A DNA stretch of 64,000 bases, from positions 1 through 64,000 of the forward strand of contig JAAXGN010000044.1 of NCBI GenBank assembly GCA_012267415.1. The letters run 5' to 3'. The stretch comes from Candidatus Poribacteria bacterium. GTDB taxonomy: Bacteria > Poribacteria > WGA-4E > WGA-3G. Position numbers and translations under genes: made by a program. A model generated the notes under the pieces. That model did no database searches. It saw only the letters and a program-made list of their open reading frames with translations, and was not told the DNA's origin. Each line of letters begins with the position of its first letter. The stretch's first letter is position 1. This document shows, piece after piece, positions 18,059-27,208 of this stretch.

Positions 18059-19981
18059 TCATTGTTTTATACTCCACAATTTCACAATAGAGTCTTCGCT
18101 TTGACTCACAAGCATTTTGCCATCTGAGATAAACGCAACTTGACGAACTCTATCCCAATGTCCCGTGCACTTCTGCCGAATTGCCCCAGAACGTACATCA
18201 ATAATATCCACAACCCCGCCCGTATTACCAGCAGCAAGATGTTTTCCATCCGGACTGAAATCAATACATAAATAACTTGACCTATAGCCACTTAACACGC
18301 GCTTTTGTCTACCTGTGTCCGTATCCCACAGATGGATTGTTCGGGTGTTATCTACGGTAGCAAGTGTTTTTCCGTTCGGACTGAAAGCAGCATTTAAGAC
18401 TGCCAACCGATGTCCTTTGAGAACTCTAAGTTGCTTGCCTGTGTCCGCATCCCACAAACGGACAGTGCGATCCTGACTGCAACTTGCTAACAGGGAACTA
18501 TCTGGACTGAATGCTACGCTACGGATCCAATCCGTATGTCCTGTGAGTATTTCCTTTAGCACTCCCGTGTCCCCATCCCACAAACGAATAGTGTTATCCT
18601 CCCCACAAGCACCAGCAAACGTCTTGCCATCTGGATTGAAAGCGATAGCAGTAATGGGATTACGGTCAACTTTTTCAAGGGTTATCAGTTCCTTCCCACT
18701 GTCTATATTCCAGAAACGGATAGAATCATCGTAATGTGCGGTTGCAAGTGCCTTTCCTTCTGGATGGAATGTAAGGTATTTTATAGGATAAAATTCTTCA
18801 GACAAAGGCATTCGTGTTGTTTTCTGTAGTATGCCTGATGTTGTATTCCAGTAACAGATAGTATAAGTTCCGCTCGAAATAGTTGCAAGTATCTTTCCAT
18901 CGGTACTGATGGCAATACTTCGAAACTCACCATAATGTTCGGTGAACATATATATCTGTTGGCCGGAGGCGACATCCCAAATACGTATACTCCCATCCCA
19001 ACTGCTACTCGCAATCGTCCGCATATCTGGACTAAAAGAGATAGCTGGAATTCCTCCATTATGTCCTTTGAGTGTTTTCCAGAGTTTACCAATGTTTATA
19101 TTCCATATCTGTGTAGTTCCATCAATGCACCCAATGGCTAATAGGCTACCATCTGGACTCAAGCTGAGACTCTCAACACGTGGTAGATTTTCAGTTAGTA
19201 CGTGTTTCTGTGCACCTATGTCTGTATCCCACAGACGTATGCTCCCATCCTGACTCCCACTTATCAATGTCCTTCCATCCTGACTAAAGACGATGCTTCG
19301 CATTTCAAAATCATCCTCGTGTCCCTTAAGTGAGTGTTCAAGTTCTCTCGTAACCGTATTCCACAGATAGATTGTTTTGTCGTAATGTGCACTTGCCAAT
19401 ATCTTTCCATCCTGTCTATAGGCGAGACTGTGAACGGTTGAGTTTCTTCCATCCACGGTTGTGAGTACATTCTTTTTTATACCAGTTTCAACATCCCAGA
19501 AATGTATATGTTGTTTACCCCCATGTGAAACTGCAAGTGTTCCACCATCTGGACTGTAGACGGCAGATTTAACATAAGCATCAGTATGAAGGGTGTGCTT
19601 ATGTTTTAGGGTATCCGTATCCCAGAAATGAATGATACCTTTTTTATCAACACTGATGAAGGTACTCCCATCTGGACTAAAAGCGGTGCAAATAACAGGC
19701 TTTTTGTGTATGTTCAGAATACGGATTAATTGAAAGTTGATTACGTCATATACGCAAATACCTATAGAAGTGGCAACAACGAGGCGTTTGCCGTCCGGAG
19801 TATACGCCATATCATTGATGCATCCTTTGCCGATACGGGAAATTAGAACATTTTCAAACGGCTTTTGTGTTGGCGTAGATCCTCCACCACCGATCAACGT
19901 ATCAGAAGAAAAGGTAGGGATATAGACAATTAAGACGATACATAGTGTCAGTATGATTGAGTGGCGTCCCTTTCTTTTCAT
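18059..19981 (-). CDS. Secreted WD40-repeat protein, 640 residues
   Basis: A third WD40 protein in this cluster, more divergent. An N-terminal signal peptide ([24 protein letters not shown]) is followed by a Gly-rich stretch and then about thirteen blades. Most have the pattern [34 protein letters not shown]. Blade sequences differ from those of 8950-11145 (DADTGKQ rather than DAQTGK), so this is not a recent duplicate. It should be exported and act as a binding scaffold. There is no enzymatic domain. It shares strand and export signal with the other two WD40 genes but is separated from them by two enzymes. Confidence 0.9.
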   Translation of the reverse strand: [640 protein letters not shown]

Positions 19982-20076
19982 AACTGTGTTTCCTGCATTA
20001 AGATTCTAAGGTAAGCATGTATACTATACAGATAGAAATAGTCTAACAAGTCTAGTTCTTTGTCGAGTCTCTTTGT

Positions 20077-20141
20077 AAGTCGGGTAGAGCGAAGCGCCAT
20101 TAAAAATATTAACTGGCGACATGTATTGATGAAGGCTATCT
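20077..20141. repeat. Dispersed 60-bp repeat (copy B)
   Basis: Nearly identical to 8477-8540 in the same orientation (GGGTAGAGCGAAGCGCCATT through ATGTATTGAT). It ends at the stop codon of the following oxidoreductase gene on the minus strand. Confidence 0.7.
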
Positions 20142-21234
20142 AACCTTTTGGTGCGTCACCCCAGTCAGGAACCTTTAACACTTCTCCATCTTTCAGTGCT
20201 GATTCATGTGCTACCAATCCCGGTGCACAATATCTTACCGCTTCCCATACGTTAATACGGGGTGTCCGTTGCCGATTTACAGAATCAACAAATTCGTGAA
20301 CAAGATAGGCGTGTGAACCCCCATGACCGCCTAAATTATCCAAAAGTTCCTCTGGTAAAAATTCATGCATTTGGGTTGGTTGGACGTTTTCTCTGCTGCG
20401 CTTCGTTGCCCATACGCTACCAGCAAGACTCTGTTCATAGCTGCCCTCAGTTCCATAAATCCCGCTTGGGCGTTCACAACCAGGATGACCAATCCTTCTG
20501 AACTCACAAATCTGCATGGTTGCACCATTACTCATCGTGAAAAGTCCTACCTCATTTGAATACGGATTTTTGTGGATTGTGTCTAATCGAAACCAGTCGT
20601 CATTTGGATAGACATATCCCTGTGCTGAAACTGAAGTTGCATGTGCATTCATCACTGATATAGGAAAACAGGTTGAATGTGTAGAATAATACATTGGTAT
20701 CCCACCGCTCTTGTCCATACTCCATTGTGCACCCCACCGATTTTTTGCGACATCATACAGACCGTGATCCATATCATGAAAATACTCCGCACGACAGTGG
20801 ACAAACTCTCCAAATGCACCTTCTGCTGCCTTCTGGCGACAGAAAGCTGCCTCTGGTCGAAAATAACTCGTTTCACCGTTCATGTAAATCATACCAGTCT
20901 GTTCAACAGTCCTCACCAACGCTTCACACTCATCCAAAGATACTGCTGCGGGAACGGCAGTATAGACATGCTTACCTGCTTCCATTGCCTGTATTGCTTG
21001 CGGTGCATGCATCCAGTGCTGTGTAATGATCACGAGTGCATCTAAATCTGATTTGCAGATGTCATCAAGACTTGAATAGGTTTCAGAAATCTCAAACTGC
21101 TCTGCCCATTTTGATAGTCTATCAGATCGCAAATCGCATAATGCAAGACGATTAACATCTGGATGTGCTTTATAGGACTGAATAAATGAGGGACCGAAGC
21201 TCCCCAATCCAACCATGCCAACACTTATACCCAT
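20140..21234 (-). CDS. Gfo/Idh/MocA-family oxidoreductase
   Basis: The N-terminal Rossmann fold begins GISVGMVGLGSFGPSF and is followed by a C-terminal alpha/beta dehydratase-like domain with DHGLYDVAKNRWGAQW and GGHGGSHAYLVHEF. The ATG at 21234 is chosen because AGGAG lies seven bases upstream and the glycine motif starts right after it; the longer frame from 21279 adds 15 unlikely residues. Family enzymes oxidise or reduce sugars with bound NAD(P). The usual E-K-P motif with its catalytic lysine reads T-A-V-P here (KHVYTAVPAAVS), so catalysis may be altered. Conserved histidines remain. It neighbours pdxJ but shows no functional tie to it. Confidence 0.85.
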   Translation of the reverse strand: MGISVGMVGLGSFGPSFIQSYKAHPDVNRLALCDLRSDRLSKWAEQFEISETYSSLDDICKSDLDALVIITQHWMHAPQAIQAMEAGKHVYTAVPAAVSLDECEALVRTVEQTGMIYMNGETSYFRPEAAFCRQKAAEGAFGEFVHCRAEYFHDMDHGLYDVAKNRWGAQWSMDKSGGIPMYYSTHSTCFPISVMNAHATSVSAQGYVYPNDDWFRLDTIHKNPYSNEVGLFTMSNGATMQICEFRRIGHPGCERPSGIYGTEGSYEQSLAGSVWATKRSRENVQPTQMHEFLPEELLDNLGGHGGSHAYLVHEFVDSVNRQRTPRINVWEAVRYCAPGLVAHESALKDGEVLKVPDWGDAPKG

Positions 21235-21332
21235 ATAGTTTCTCCTATCCAATAGTTCTAGGGTTTGATTGGACGGCACACGGCGTGTGCCTACTACATT
21301 AACTTTCTCCTATCAAATAATTCTGTAATCTG

Positions 21333-22085
21333 TTACGCAATATCCTGACCTAATGCTAAACGATATGCTTTTACTGCTACATATAATCCAAAATAGAGTG
21401 CATCCGCCATCAGATGATGTCCGATGGATACTTCAAGAAGTCCAGGTAATTTTTGCATAAGTGGAAGGTTTTCAAGATTGAGATCATGTCCAGCGTTCAC
21501 ACCGAGACCAACATCAAGTGCCCGTTCAGATGCTGCTCTTAGTAGCGCAAATTCTCGATTTATTTCTGGTTTTGTCTCTGCCATTGCATAAGGAGCGGTG
21601 TAGAGTTCTATTCTATCTGCTCCAATATCAACTGTCCTTTCAATCTGATTTATGTCTGTTCCACTGAATAGACTTACACGTATACCTGCATTTTTCAAAG
21701 AGGCGATTATCGGTTTCAACATCTCACCGTCTTTTTCTATATTCCATACAGTGTGGCTTGTGATTTCACCGCTAACAACAGGGACAAGTGTGCATTGCGT
21801 AGGACAGACATCTAAGACCATCTCAATAAGTTCTAGACGCGGGTCACCTTCTATATTGTATTCTATTTCGTTGCTTCTTTTGGCATTGATGTTTTTTAGT
21901 CTCTCTGAGATTTCATAGACATCTGAAGGTTTAATGTGTCGCTGATCTTCACGCGGATGTACCGTTATGCCTTGTGCACCTGCATTGATACAGGTATCCA
22001 CAGCAGTAAGGACTTTTGGAATATCACCGCCTCTTGAGTTTCGTACGGTTGCGACTTTGTTTACATTGACACTCAAACTGATCAT
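21333..22085 (-). CDS. pdxJ: Pyridoxine 5'-phosphate synthase
   Basis: Condenses 1-deoxyxylulose 5-phosphate with 3-amino-2-oxopropyl phosphate, the last step of the DXP-dependent vitamin B6 route. The 250 residues fit the family. Visible blocks are LSVNVNKVATVRNSRGG at the N-terminus, AGAQGITVHPREDQRHI, the NIEGDP loop, CTLVPVVSGEITSHT, VSLFSGTDINQI, DRIELYTAPYA, and the closing LGVNAGHDLNLENL with EVSIGHHLMADAL. All expected catalytic His and Glu positions appear present. pdxA is not in the window. It is preceded by an AGGAGAGAA ribosome site. Confidence 0.95.
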   Translation of the reverse strand: MISLSVNVNKVATVRNSRGGDIPKVLTAVDTCINAGAQGITVHPREDQRHIKPSDVYEISERLKNINAKRSNEIEYNIEGDPRLELIEMVLDVCPTQCTLVPVVSGEITSHTVWNIEKDGEMLKPIIASLKNAGIRVSLFSGTDINQIERTVDIGADRIELYTAPYAMAETKPEINREFALLRAASERALDVGLGVNAGHDLNLENLPLMQKLPGLLEVSIGHHLMADALYFGLYVAVKAYRLALGQDIA

Positions 22086-22112
22086 GTTCTCTCCTTATTT
22101 TCTGGCTTCACA

Positions 22113-22139
22113 ACGGGCGAGGAGACCTCGCCCCTACGC
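22113..22139. repeat. Short GC-rich palindrome
   Basis: CGGGCGAGG-AGA-CCTCGCCCC followed by TACG is another copy of the family at 3080-3106, with a compensated stem change (GA/TC instead of GG/CC). The compensatory change means the hairpin itself is conserved. Confidence 0.65.
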
Positions 22140-22219
22140 TGGGTATTCTCCATAAACGTTAAAATGTCTCATAAATATTCACTTTACTATAAAAGATATG
22201 GAACGAATGGTCTGTAATA

Positions 22220-23635
22220 CTACGGAAAAATGCCGAGTTGCATGTAGGATTGTGCGATTTTGTGAATAGCTTTGATGTATGCAGCAGTTCTGATATCTAT
22301 CTTATCTCTTCCATGCTCTAATTGGATTTCACGAATTTCTTGATATGCGTTGACCATTGTATCTTGAAGACCGGAATTGACCAAAGTTTGCTCATCAGCA
22401 CCATGCACAGGTCCACGTTCATCATCCGTTAATTGATAACCCGTTGCTTGTTCAATAAAGTGGAGCATTGCATTGAATGCACTCTCTTCATAACGTCTAC
22501 CAAGTCTACCAAATCCAACGTGCGATAGATTACGGAGCCATTCAAAATAGGAAACAGTTACACCGCCAGCGTTAAGATAGGTATCAGGAATTATCAGAAC
22601 GCCACGTTCTTGTAGGATTTCGTTTGCTTCGGCTGTTGTAGGTCCGTTTGCAGCTTCGGCAACGATCCTTGCTTTGATACGACGTGCATTCTCTGCTGTT
22701 AACTGGTTTTCAAGTGCAGCTGGAATGAGAATGTTGCATTCCAATTCCAGACAGTCATTCGGATTCTCAATAAATGTTGCATCTGGAAAGTGTCGTATTG
22801 AACCGTTTTCTGCGCGGAACGTAGCGACTTTCTCAAAATCTAATCCATTAGGGTTATAGATAGCACCATCTACCTCTGCGATGCAAATAATATTCGCTTC
22901 ATATTCGCTCAAGTATTTCGCAGCATTGTAACCAACATTTCCAAACCCTTGTAGCACAACGGTTTTACCTCGCAGTCCAGGGGAGAGTCCAGTCAGTTTC
23001 ATATCTTCCTCGTAGCTGCAGACCTCTTCTAAACCGAAGACAACACCGCGTCCAGTAGCCTCTCTTCGTCCTTGAATTCCGTTCTGTTCAATCGGTTTCC
23101 CTGTCACACATGCGATTGCATCAAGTTTGTCTGGAGACATCGTGAGATAGGTGTCCAGTATCCAAGCCATCTCTTTTTCACTTGTCCCGAAGTCGGGAGC
23201 TGGTACATCTATACCTGGACCGATGTAGTTTTTCTGGATGAGTTCATACGTATAACGGCGTGTAATGCGCTCTAATTCACTTTCTGAATAATCACTTCTA
23301 TCCAGTTGGATGCCACCTTTTGCCCCGCCGAAGGGTATATCAACGACAGCACATTTGTATGTCATCAAGGCTGCAAGAGCCATGATCTCATCTTCGTTAA
23401 CCAACGTGCTGTAACGAATACCACCTTTAGTTGGTAGATTATGATGACTATGTTCTGCTCGCCACCCATGAATAGTTTTTATTGTGCCATCATCACGTTT
23501 AACAGGGAAGGTGAAATGACACGAACTATTGCAGACTTTTATCTGCTCTAATAGTCCTTTTGGATAGTTCGTATAACGAGCAGCCTTATCAAAATTCAGA
23601 TTCACTTTATCGAAAAATGAGAGATCTTCTGTCAT
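22220..23635 (-). CDS. Glu/Leu/Phe/Val dehydrogenase family (glutamate dehydrogenase)
   Basis: Interconverts glutamate and 2-oxoglutarate plus ammonia, linking nitrogen and central carbon metabolism. The ATG at 23635 (MTEDLSF) is preferred over 23659 because AAAGGTGG lies just upstream of it. The substrate domain holds PTKGGIRYS with the conserved lysine, FGGAKGGI, and [15 protein letters not shown] with the catalytic Asp. The NAD(P) domain has [16 protein letters not shown] (a GxGxxG-type motif), [12 protein letters not shown] and EAANGPTT. The C-terminal [14 protein letters not shown] is also standard. Length and motifs fit bacterial GluDH; amino acid specificity is inferred from overall similarity. 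Confidence 0.9.
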   Translation of the reverse strand: MTEDLSFFDKVNLNFDKAARYTNYPKGLLEQIKVCNSSCHFTFPVKRDDGTIKTIHGWRAEHSHHNLPTKGGIRYSTLVNEDEIMALAALMTYKCAVVDIPFGGAKGGIQLDRSDYSESELERITRRYTYELIQKNYIGPGIDVPAPDFGTSEKEMAWILDTYLTMSPDKLDAIACVTGKPIEQNGIQGRREATGRGVVFGLEEVCSYEEDMKLTGLSPGLRGKTVVLQGFGNVGYNAAKYLSEYEANIICIAEVDGAIYNPNGLDFEKVATFRAENGSIRHFPDATFIENPNDCLELECNILIPAALENQLTAENARRIKARIVAEAANGPTTAEANEILQERGVLIIPDTYLNAGGVTVSYFEWLRNLSHVGFGRLGRRYEESAFNAMLHFIEQATGYQLTDDERGPVHGADEQTLVNSGLQDTMVNAYQEIREIQLEHGRDKIDIRTAAYIKAIHKIAQSYMQLGIFP

Positions 23636-23679
23636 TGATATCCACCTTTTATAGAACAAAAGTAGAGCGAAAACACATC

Positions 23680-23764
23680 ATAGTAGAATGTCCAGTCTTC
23701 TCTTGTAGGTCGGGTTTCGCTTCGCTCTACCCGACCTACAATGTAATAATAGACAATCCAATAG
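23680..23764. repeat. MITE-like element sharing outer ends with family 1 but a different core
   Basis: Ends read TAGTAGAATGTCC and AGACAATCCAATAG, matching the ends of the family 1 elements. The core is a different perfect palindrome, GTAGGTCGGGTTTCGCTTCG and its complement, at 23704-23741. It lies between the stop of the NHL gene and the start of the dehydrogenase gene. Confidence 0.65.
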
Positions 23765-23765
23765 A

Positions 23766-24626
23766 TTACCGCTGCCTGATGAACTTCTGTAGTCTTGCAT
23801 CCGCCTGCACTTCTCCGACATAAACATCACCATGTGAATCAATCCAAATACCGTGTGGACATGCCAGAAATTCACCTGGCACTGTGCTTCCCCGTTCACT
23901 CCCCCATTGAGATACAACTTCACCATCCAAAGTCATAATGGTAATACGTTGATCAAGTTCAGCTATGTATACCAGTTCATCTTCGTCTATGAAGATCGTA
24001 TCTGGATGTAATAGGTCAGTCCATTCTTGAATGAAATCTCCGTCCAATGTAAAGAACTGAATTCGGTTATTTTCACGATCAGCAACTAATAGCCGATTAC
24101 GCGGGTCCACTCTAACGCAGTGAGGCAGGTCAAATTCACCTGGTCCAGCACCGGGTTTACCCCATGATTTTATGAACTCACCATCTGGAGAGAATTTATG
24201 TATTCGTGCATTTCCGTATCCGTCACTGATATACATTTCACCATCAGGACCGAGTGCTAAATCTGTTGGAAGATTGAAGGGGTCACCCTCAGCACCGGGT
24301 TTGTCCATAGTACCGAGGGTCATGAGAAGTTCACCATCAGTCGTGAATTTGTGCATGACATGCGTCTCACGTTCCACACAATAGATATTGTCTTCTGCAT
24401 CAATGAGAATACCGTGTGCGTCCTTAAGGATTTCATCACCCCACGAGGTTAAGAAATTACCATCACGATCAAATACAACCATCGGATGCTCACTTCTACT
24501 ATAGACATAGACACGGTCTTGTGAATCAACTGCTACAGCAGGAATCCAACCGAATTCCCATCCATCAGGTAAAGTCCACCAATTTTCTTGTACTGTATAC
24601 TGATGAGTCCCTTGTCCAAAAATCAT
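23766..24626 (-). CDS. NHL-repeat beta-propeller protein
   Basis: A 286-residue six-bladed propeller of NHL type. Repeated blades have the form VYVYSRSEHPMVVFDRDGNF, NARIHKFSPDGEFIKSWG and NRIQFFTLDGDFIQEW. The GPGEFDLPHCVRVDP and PHGIWIDSHGDVYVGEV segments resemble the peptidyl-alpha-hydroxyglycine alpha-amidating lyase group. No signal peptide is visible, unlike the WD40 proteins. The role could be ligand binding or a lyase; the catalytic zinc ligands cannot be confirmed by eye. It ends directly against a repeat element. Confidence 0.85.
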   Translation of the reverse strand: MIFGQGTHQYTVQENWWTLPDGWEFGWIPAVAVDSQDRVYVYSRSEHPMVVFDRDGNFLTSWGDEILKDAHGILIDAEDNIYCVERETHVMHKFTTDGELLMTLGTMDKPGAEGDPFNLPTDLALGPDGEMYISDGYGNARIHKFSPDGEFIKSWGKPGAGPGEFDLPHCVRVDPRNRLLVADRENNRIQFFTLDGDFIQEWTDLLHPDTIFIDEDELVYIAELDQRITIMTLDGEVVSQWGSERGSTVPGEFLACPHGIWIDSHGDVYVGEVQADARLQKFIRQR

Positions 24627-24811
24627 CTCTTACTCCTAATCTCATAAGGATAGTGAGTCATTCTAACAGATACAAGGTATAATATCAAGCGTATTTACCG
24701 CAATGGTATAGACTGTGTAAATAAATCTATATTCTACCATAGTAAAGAAATAATGTTCACATAAGCAAGAAATGTGATATACTATCTTTCAATTCTGTGG
24801 GAGAAATATAA

Positions 24812-26011
24812 ATGGGTAGAACATTCAATAAATCGTTGGCGTGGCGAGAACGGGCTAAAATCGCATTGGTCGGTGGTGGACAACCACATAAACAGAGCAA
24901 TCCACCACAACCGATTATGGTTGCTGGTGCTAAAGGTTCACACTTCTGGGACGCAGATGGTAACGACTATATTGATTATCTGATGGGATATGGTCCGATG
25001 ATCCTCGGACATGCATATCCCACTGTGATAACGGCAGTGGCAAAAGCACTGGAACAAGGAAATGTATATAACGTTGGTCATACATTAGAGATAGAACTCG
25101 CTGAAAAACTTGTTGAGATTATACCATCTGCTGACAGAGTCGCATACTTTGTAGGGGGTTCGGATGCTACCTCGGGGGCATTAAAGTTTGCACGTGCATA
25201 CACTGAGAAGGACAAAGTCATTCGGTGCGGATACCACGGGTGGCACGACTGGTGTCATAGCACACGTGGACATTTAGCAGCAAGTGCAGACGCAACACTC
25301 AGCGTGGGATTCAACGATATTGATGCGCTTGAAGACCTATTCAAAGATAACCCAGGTGAAATAGCGTGTCTGATTATGGAGCCTTCAGGACATGATCTCC
25401 CCAAAGAAGGATACTTGGAAAATGTAAAATCTGTTGTAAATGCTAACGATGCAGTATTGATCTTTGATGAAGTCAAAACAGGTTTTCGGTATGCTTTAGG
25501 CGGTGCACAGGAATACTTCGGTGTTACCCCAGATATGTCCGTCTTTGGTAAAGCACTTGCAAATGGATTTGCTACTGCCGTTGTTGTTGGCAGGAAGGAC
25601 ATTATGGACGAAGTGAGTGACGTTTGGGTTGCCGCTACATTCCACGGTGAAGTTTCCCTCGTTGCGGCTGCAATGGCGACCATCGCCGAATTGGAGGCGA
25701 AAGACGGTGTAGATTTCATGTGGAAACAGGGACAAAAACTATTGGATGGGTATAGAGAAATGACAGACCGTTTAGAGATAGATCAAGCACGTATTGCTGG
25801 AATCGCACCAATGCCTTTTTTCGGTCTAAACGCAAATAGTGATAAGGAAAGTCTATTCCGCAGAACTTTCTATGAAGCAACTTTAGATGGAGGTTTGTAT
25901 CTACCCGAAGGACATATCTGGTTTATGTCTATGTCCCACTCCGATAACGATATTGCTAAGACTCTCAATGTGTGTGAAGACGCGTTAAAACTTGCGAAAG
26001 CCAGAACATAA
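24812..26011 (+). CDS. Class III aminotransferase, glutamate-1-semialdehyde aminomutase-like
   Basis: A PLP enzyme of 399 residues. Fold-type I landmarks are WDADGNDYIDYLMGYGPMILGHA, VGGSDATSGALKFARAYT, YHGWHDW, DEVKTGFRYALGG and the PLP lysine in FGKALANGF. The arrangement matches the GSA-aminomutase-like branch of class III aminotransferases. The SDATSGAL block and a short N-terminus differ from the HemL norm (usually GTEA), so it is more likely a transaminase of unknown substrate than the haem enzyme. An ATG with GGGAGAAATATA upstream fits translation. It is unlinked to haem genes here. Confidence 0.87.
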   Translation: MGRTFNKSLAWRERAKIALVGGGQPHKQSNPPQPIMVAGAKGSHFWDADGNDYIDYLMGYGPMILGHAYPTVITAVAKALEQGNVYNVGHTLEIELAEKLVEIIPSADRVAYFVGGSDATSGALKFARAYTEKDKVIRCGYHGWHDWCHSTRGHLAASADATLSVGFNDIDALEDLFKDNPGEIACLIMEPSGHDLPKEGYLENVKSVVNANDAVLIFDEVKTGFRYALGGAQEYFGVTPDMSVFGKALANGFATAVVVGRKDIMDEVSDVWVAATFHGEVSLVAAAMATIAELEAKDGVDFMWKQGQKLLDGYREMTDRLEIDQARIAGIAPMPFFGLNANSDKESLFRRTFYEATLDGGLYLPEGHIWFMSMSHSDNDIAKTLNVCEDALKLAKART

Positions 26012-26081
26012 GAATTTGTCAATATCTGATAATATGTAAAACCAATTATGGGGGAATATACAATTAATTCTACATTCTGAG

Positions 26082-26148
26082 TTGTAGGAGGGAACTCCGC
26101 TTCCCGACTATCAAAGGATTTGGTCGCGATTCGGAGATCGCTCCTACA
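26082..26148. repeat. Family 2 repeat core
   Basis: TTGTAGGAGGGAACTCCG at the left and GCGATTCGGAGATCGCTCCT at the right form a hairpin closely matching the core of 17827-17969, with a short insertion in the loop. The flanking GTAAAGTTTTTGG-type ends of the full element are not present. Confidence 0.65.
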
Positions 26149-26205
26149 GGTGGGTGTATACTTATTTCAATAATTCACCATAAAAACAAGAAATAGGATG
26201 ATTTT

Positions 26206-27078
26206 ATGACACATGCTACAGATTACACAAAACCCTTTATTGTTGATAAGAACTTGGGACGGGCACTTGATGAAGACAATGCCAATCTCCCTGAAACAAA
26301 CGCGGACGGTTTACCTGTCGTTCCACCTACACAAGAACAGAAATACGTGTTTGACAAACAGGGATGGCTATTAGTTCCCAGTGTATTATCAGGGGATGAA
26401 CTAAAGGAGATGCAAGATTTCTGCCATCGTTTGCGACATGATCCAGAGTCTATCCCCGCGCATGAACGTTCCCCTTTAGGTGGACCGATGCAAAAGTTGT
26501 CCGACCATCCAAACGTTGTCGGATTTCTCAATGAGTTTCTTGCACATCCAGCACTATCAAGTCAAGAATGCTACGGTTTTCGTATGGAATCGTGTCACAT
26601 GTTCTATCGCACTGTAGGAGATGGGAACTTTGGACCCCATAATGGCAATGGAATGTTACGATTTCCTGGAGATTCACATCTGTACAGATGTATTCCTGGG
26701 AAAGCGTATAGCGGTTTAACTCGAATCGTTTGGGAACTCAATCCTGTCAAGTACAGACAGGGAGGAACGCTTTTCATCACAGGCAGTCATAAAGCGGTAT
26801 ATACTGCTCCAGATTCAATTCAGAGTCCGGATTCTCCGATATGGGATACTTATGAATGTCCTGCAGGTTCGTTGCTATTTTTCACTGAAGCGTGTACGCA
26901 TAGCACTCATAAATGGACTAACGAAGAAAACAACAGAGTCGCAATTTTTAGCTGTTACAACACTGTGAATAGCAAATGGCATGATTGGAATCCGCATCCG
27001 AAGTTGCTGGAAGAGATGCCACCGAAACGACAGACACTCTTTCGACCCGTTCGTGCTGCGAATAATCTGATCGGATGA
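26206..27078 (+). CDS. Phytanoyl-CoA dioxygenase (PhyH)-family protein
   Basis: A 290-residue member of the PhyH superfamily of Fe(II)/2-oxoglutarate oxygenases. The YVFDKQGWLLVPSVLS segment is the classic N-terminal start of the fold. The distal region FFTEACTHSTHKWT with the downstream VAIFSCYN contains the second metal histidine and jelly-roll strands. The place where the metal H-x-D motif is expected reads FGPHNGNGML, that is H-N-G without the acid. Metal binding may therefore be changed or the ligand taken from elsewhere. It is followed by a repeat fragment. The substrate is unknown. A second, canonical PhyH protein is at 45189. Confidence 0.85.
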   Translation: MTHATDYTKPFIVDKNLGRALDEDNANLPETNADGLPVVPPTQEQKYVFDKQGWLLVPSVLSGDELKEMQDFCHRLRHDPESIPAHERSPLGGPMQKLSDHPNVVGFLNEFLAHPALSSQECYGFRMESCHMFYRTVGDGNFGPHNGNGMLRFPGDSHLYRCIPGKAYSGLTRIVWELNPVKYRQGGTLFITGSHKAVYTAPDSIQSPDSPIWDTYECPAGSLLFFTEACTHSTHKWTNEENNRVAIFSCYNTVNSKWHDWNPHPKLLEEMPPKRQTLFRPVRAANNLIG

Positions 27079-27125
27079 GCGTAAATACAATGAAACCCGA
27101 AAATATCATGACACTTCTTGGCACG

Positions 27126-27156
27126 ACGGGCAATGAATTGCCCTACTACTAACGGG
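27126..27156. repeat. Family 1 MITE fragment
   Basis: ACGGGCAATGAATTGCCCTA followed by CTACTAACGGG matches the right arm of the family 1 hairpin only; the left arm and outer ends are absent. Confidence 0.6.
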
Positions 27157-27208
27157 TATCTGTTAGCGAACAAGCGGATATTTAATTCTAAGTCTTACTA
27201 ATAATCCA

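Noticed and set aside
24812-26011. Assignment as hemL
   Set aside because: The diagnostic GTEA-type block is GSDA here and no other haem gene is nearby, so only the class III aminotransferase level is supported.
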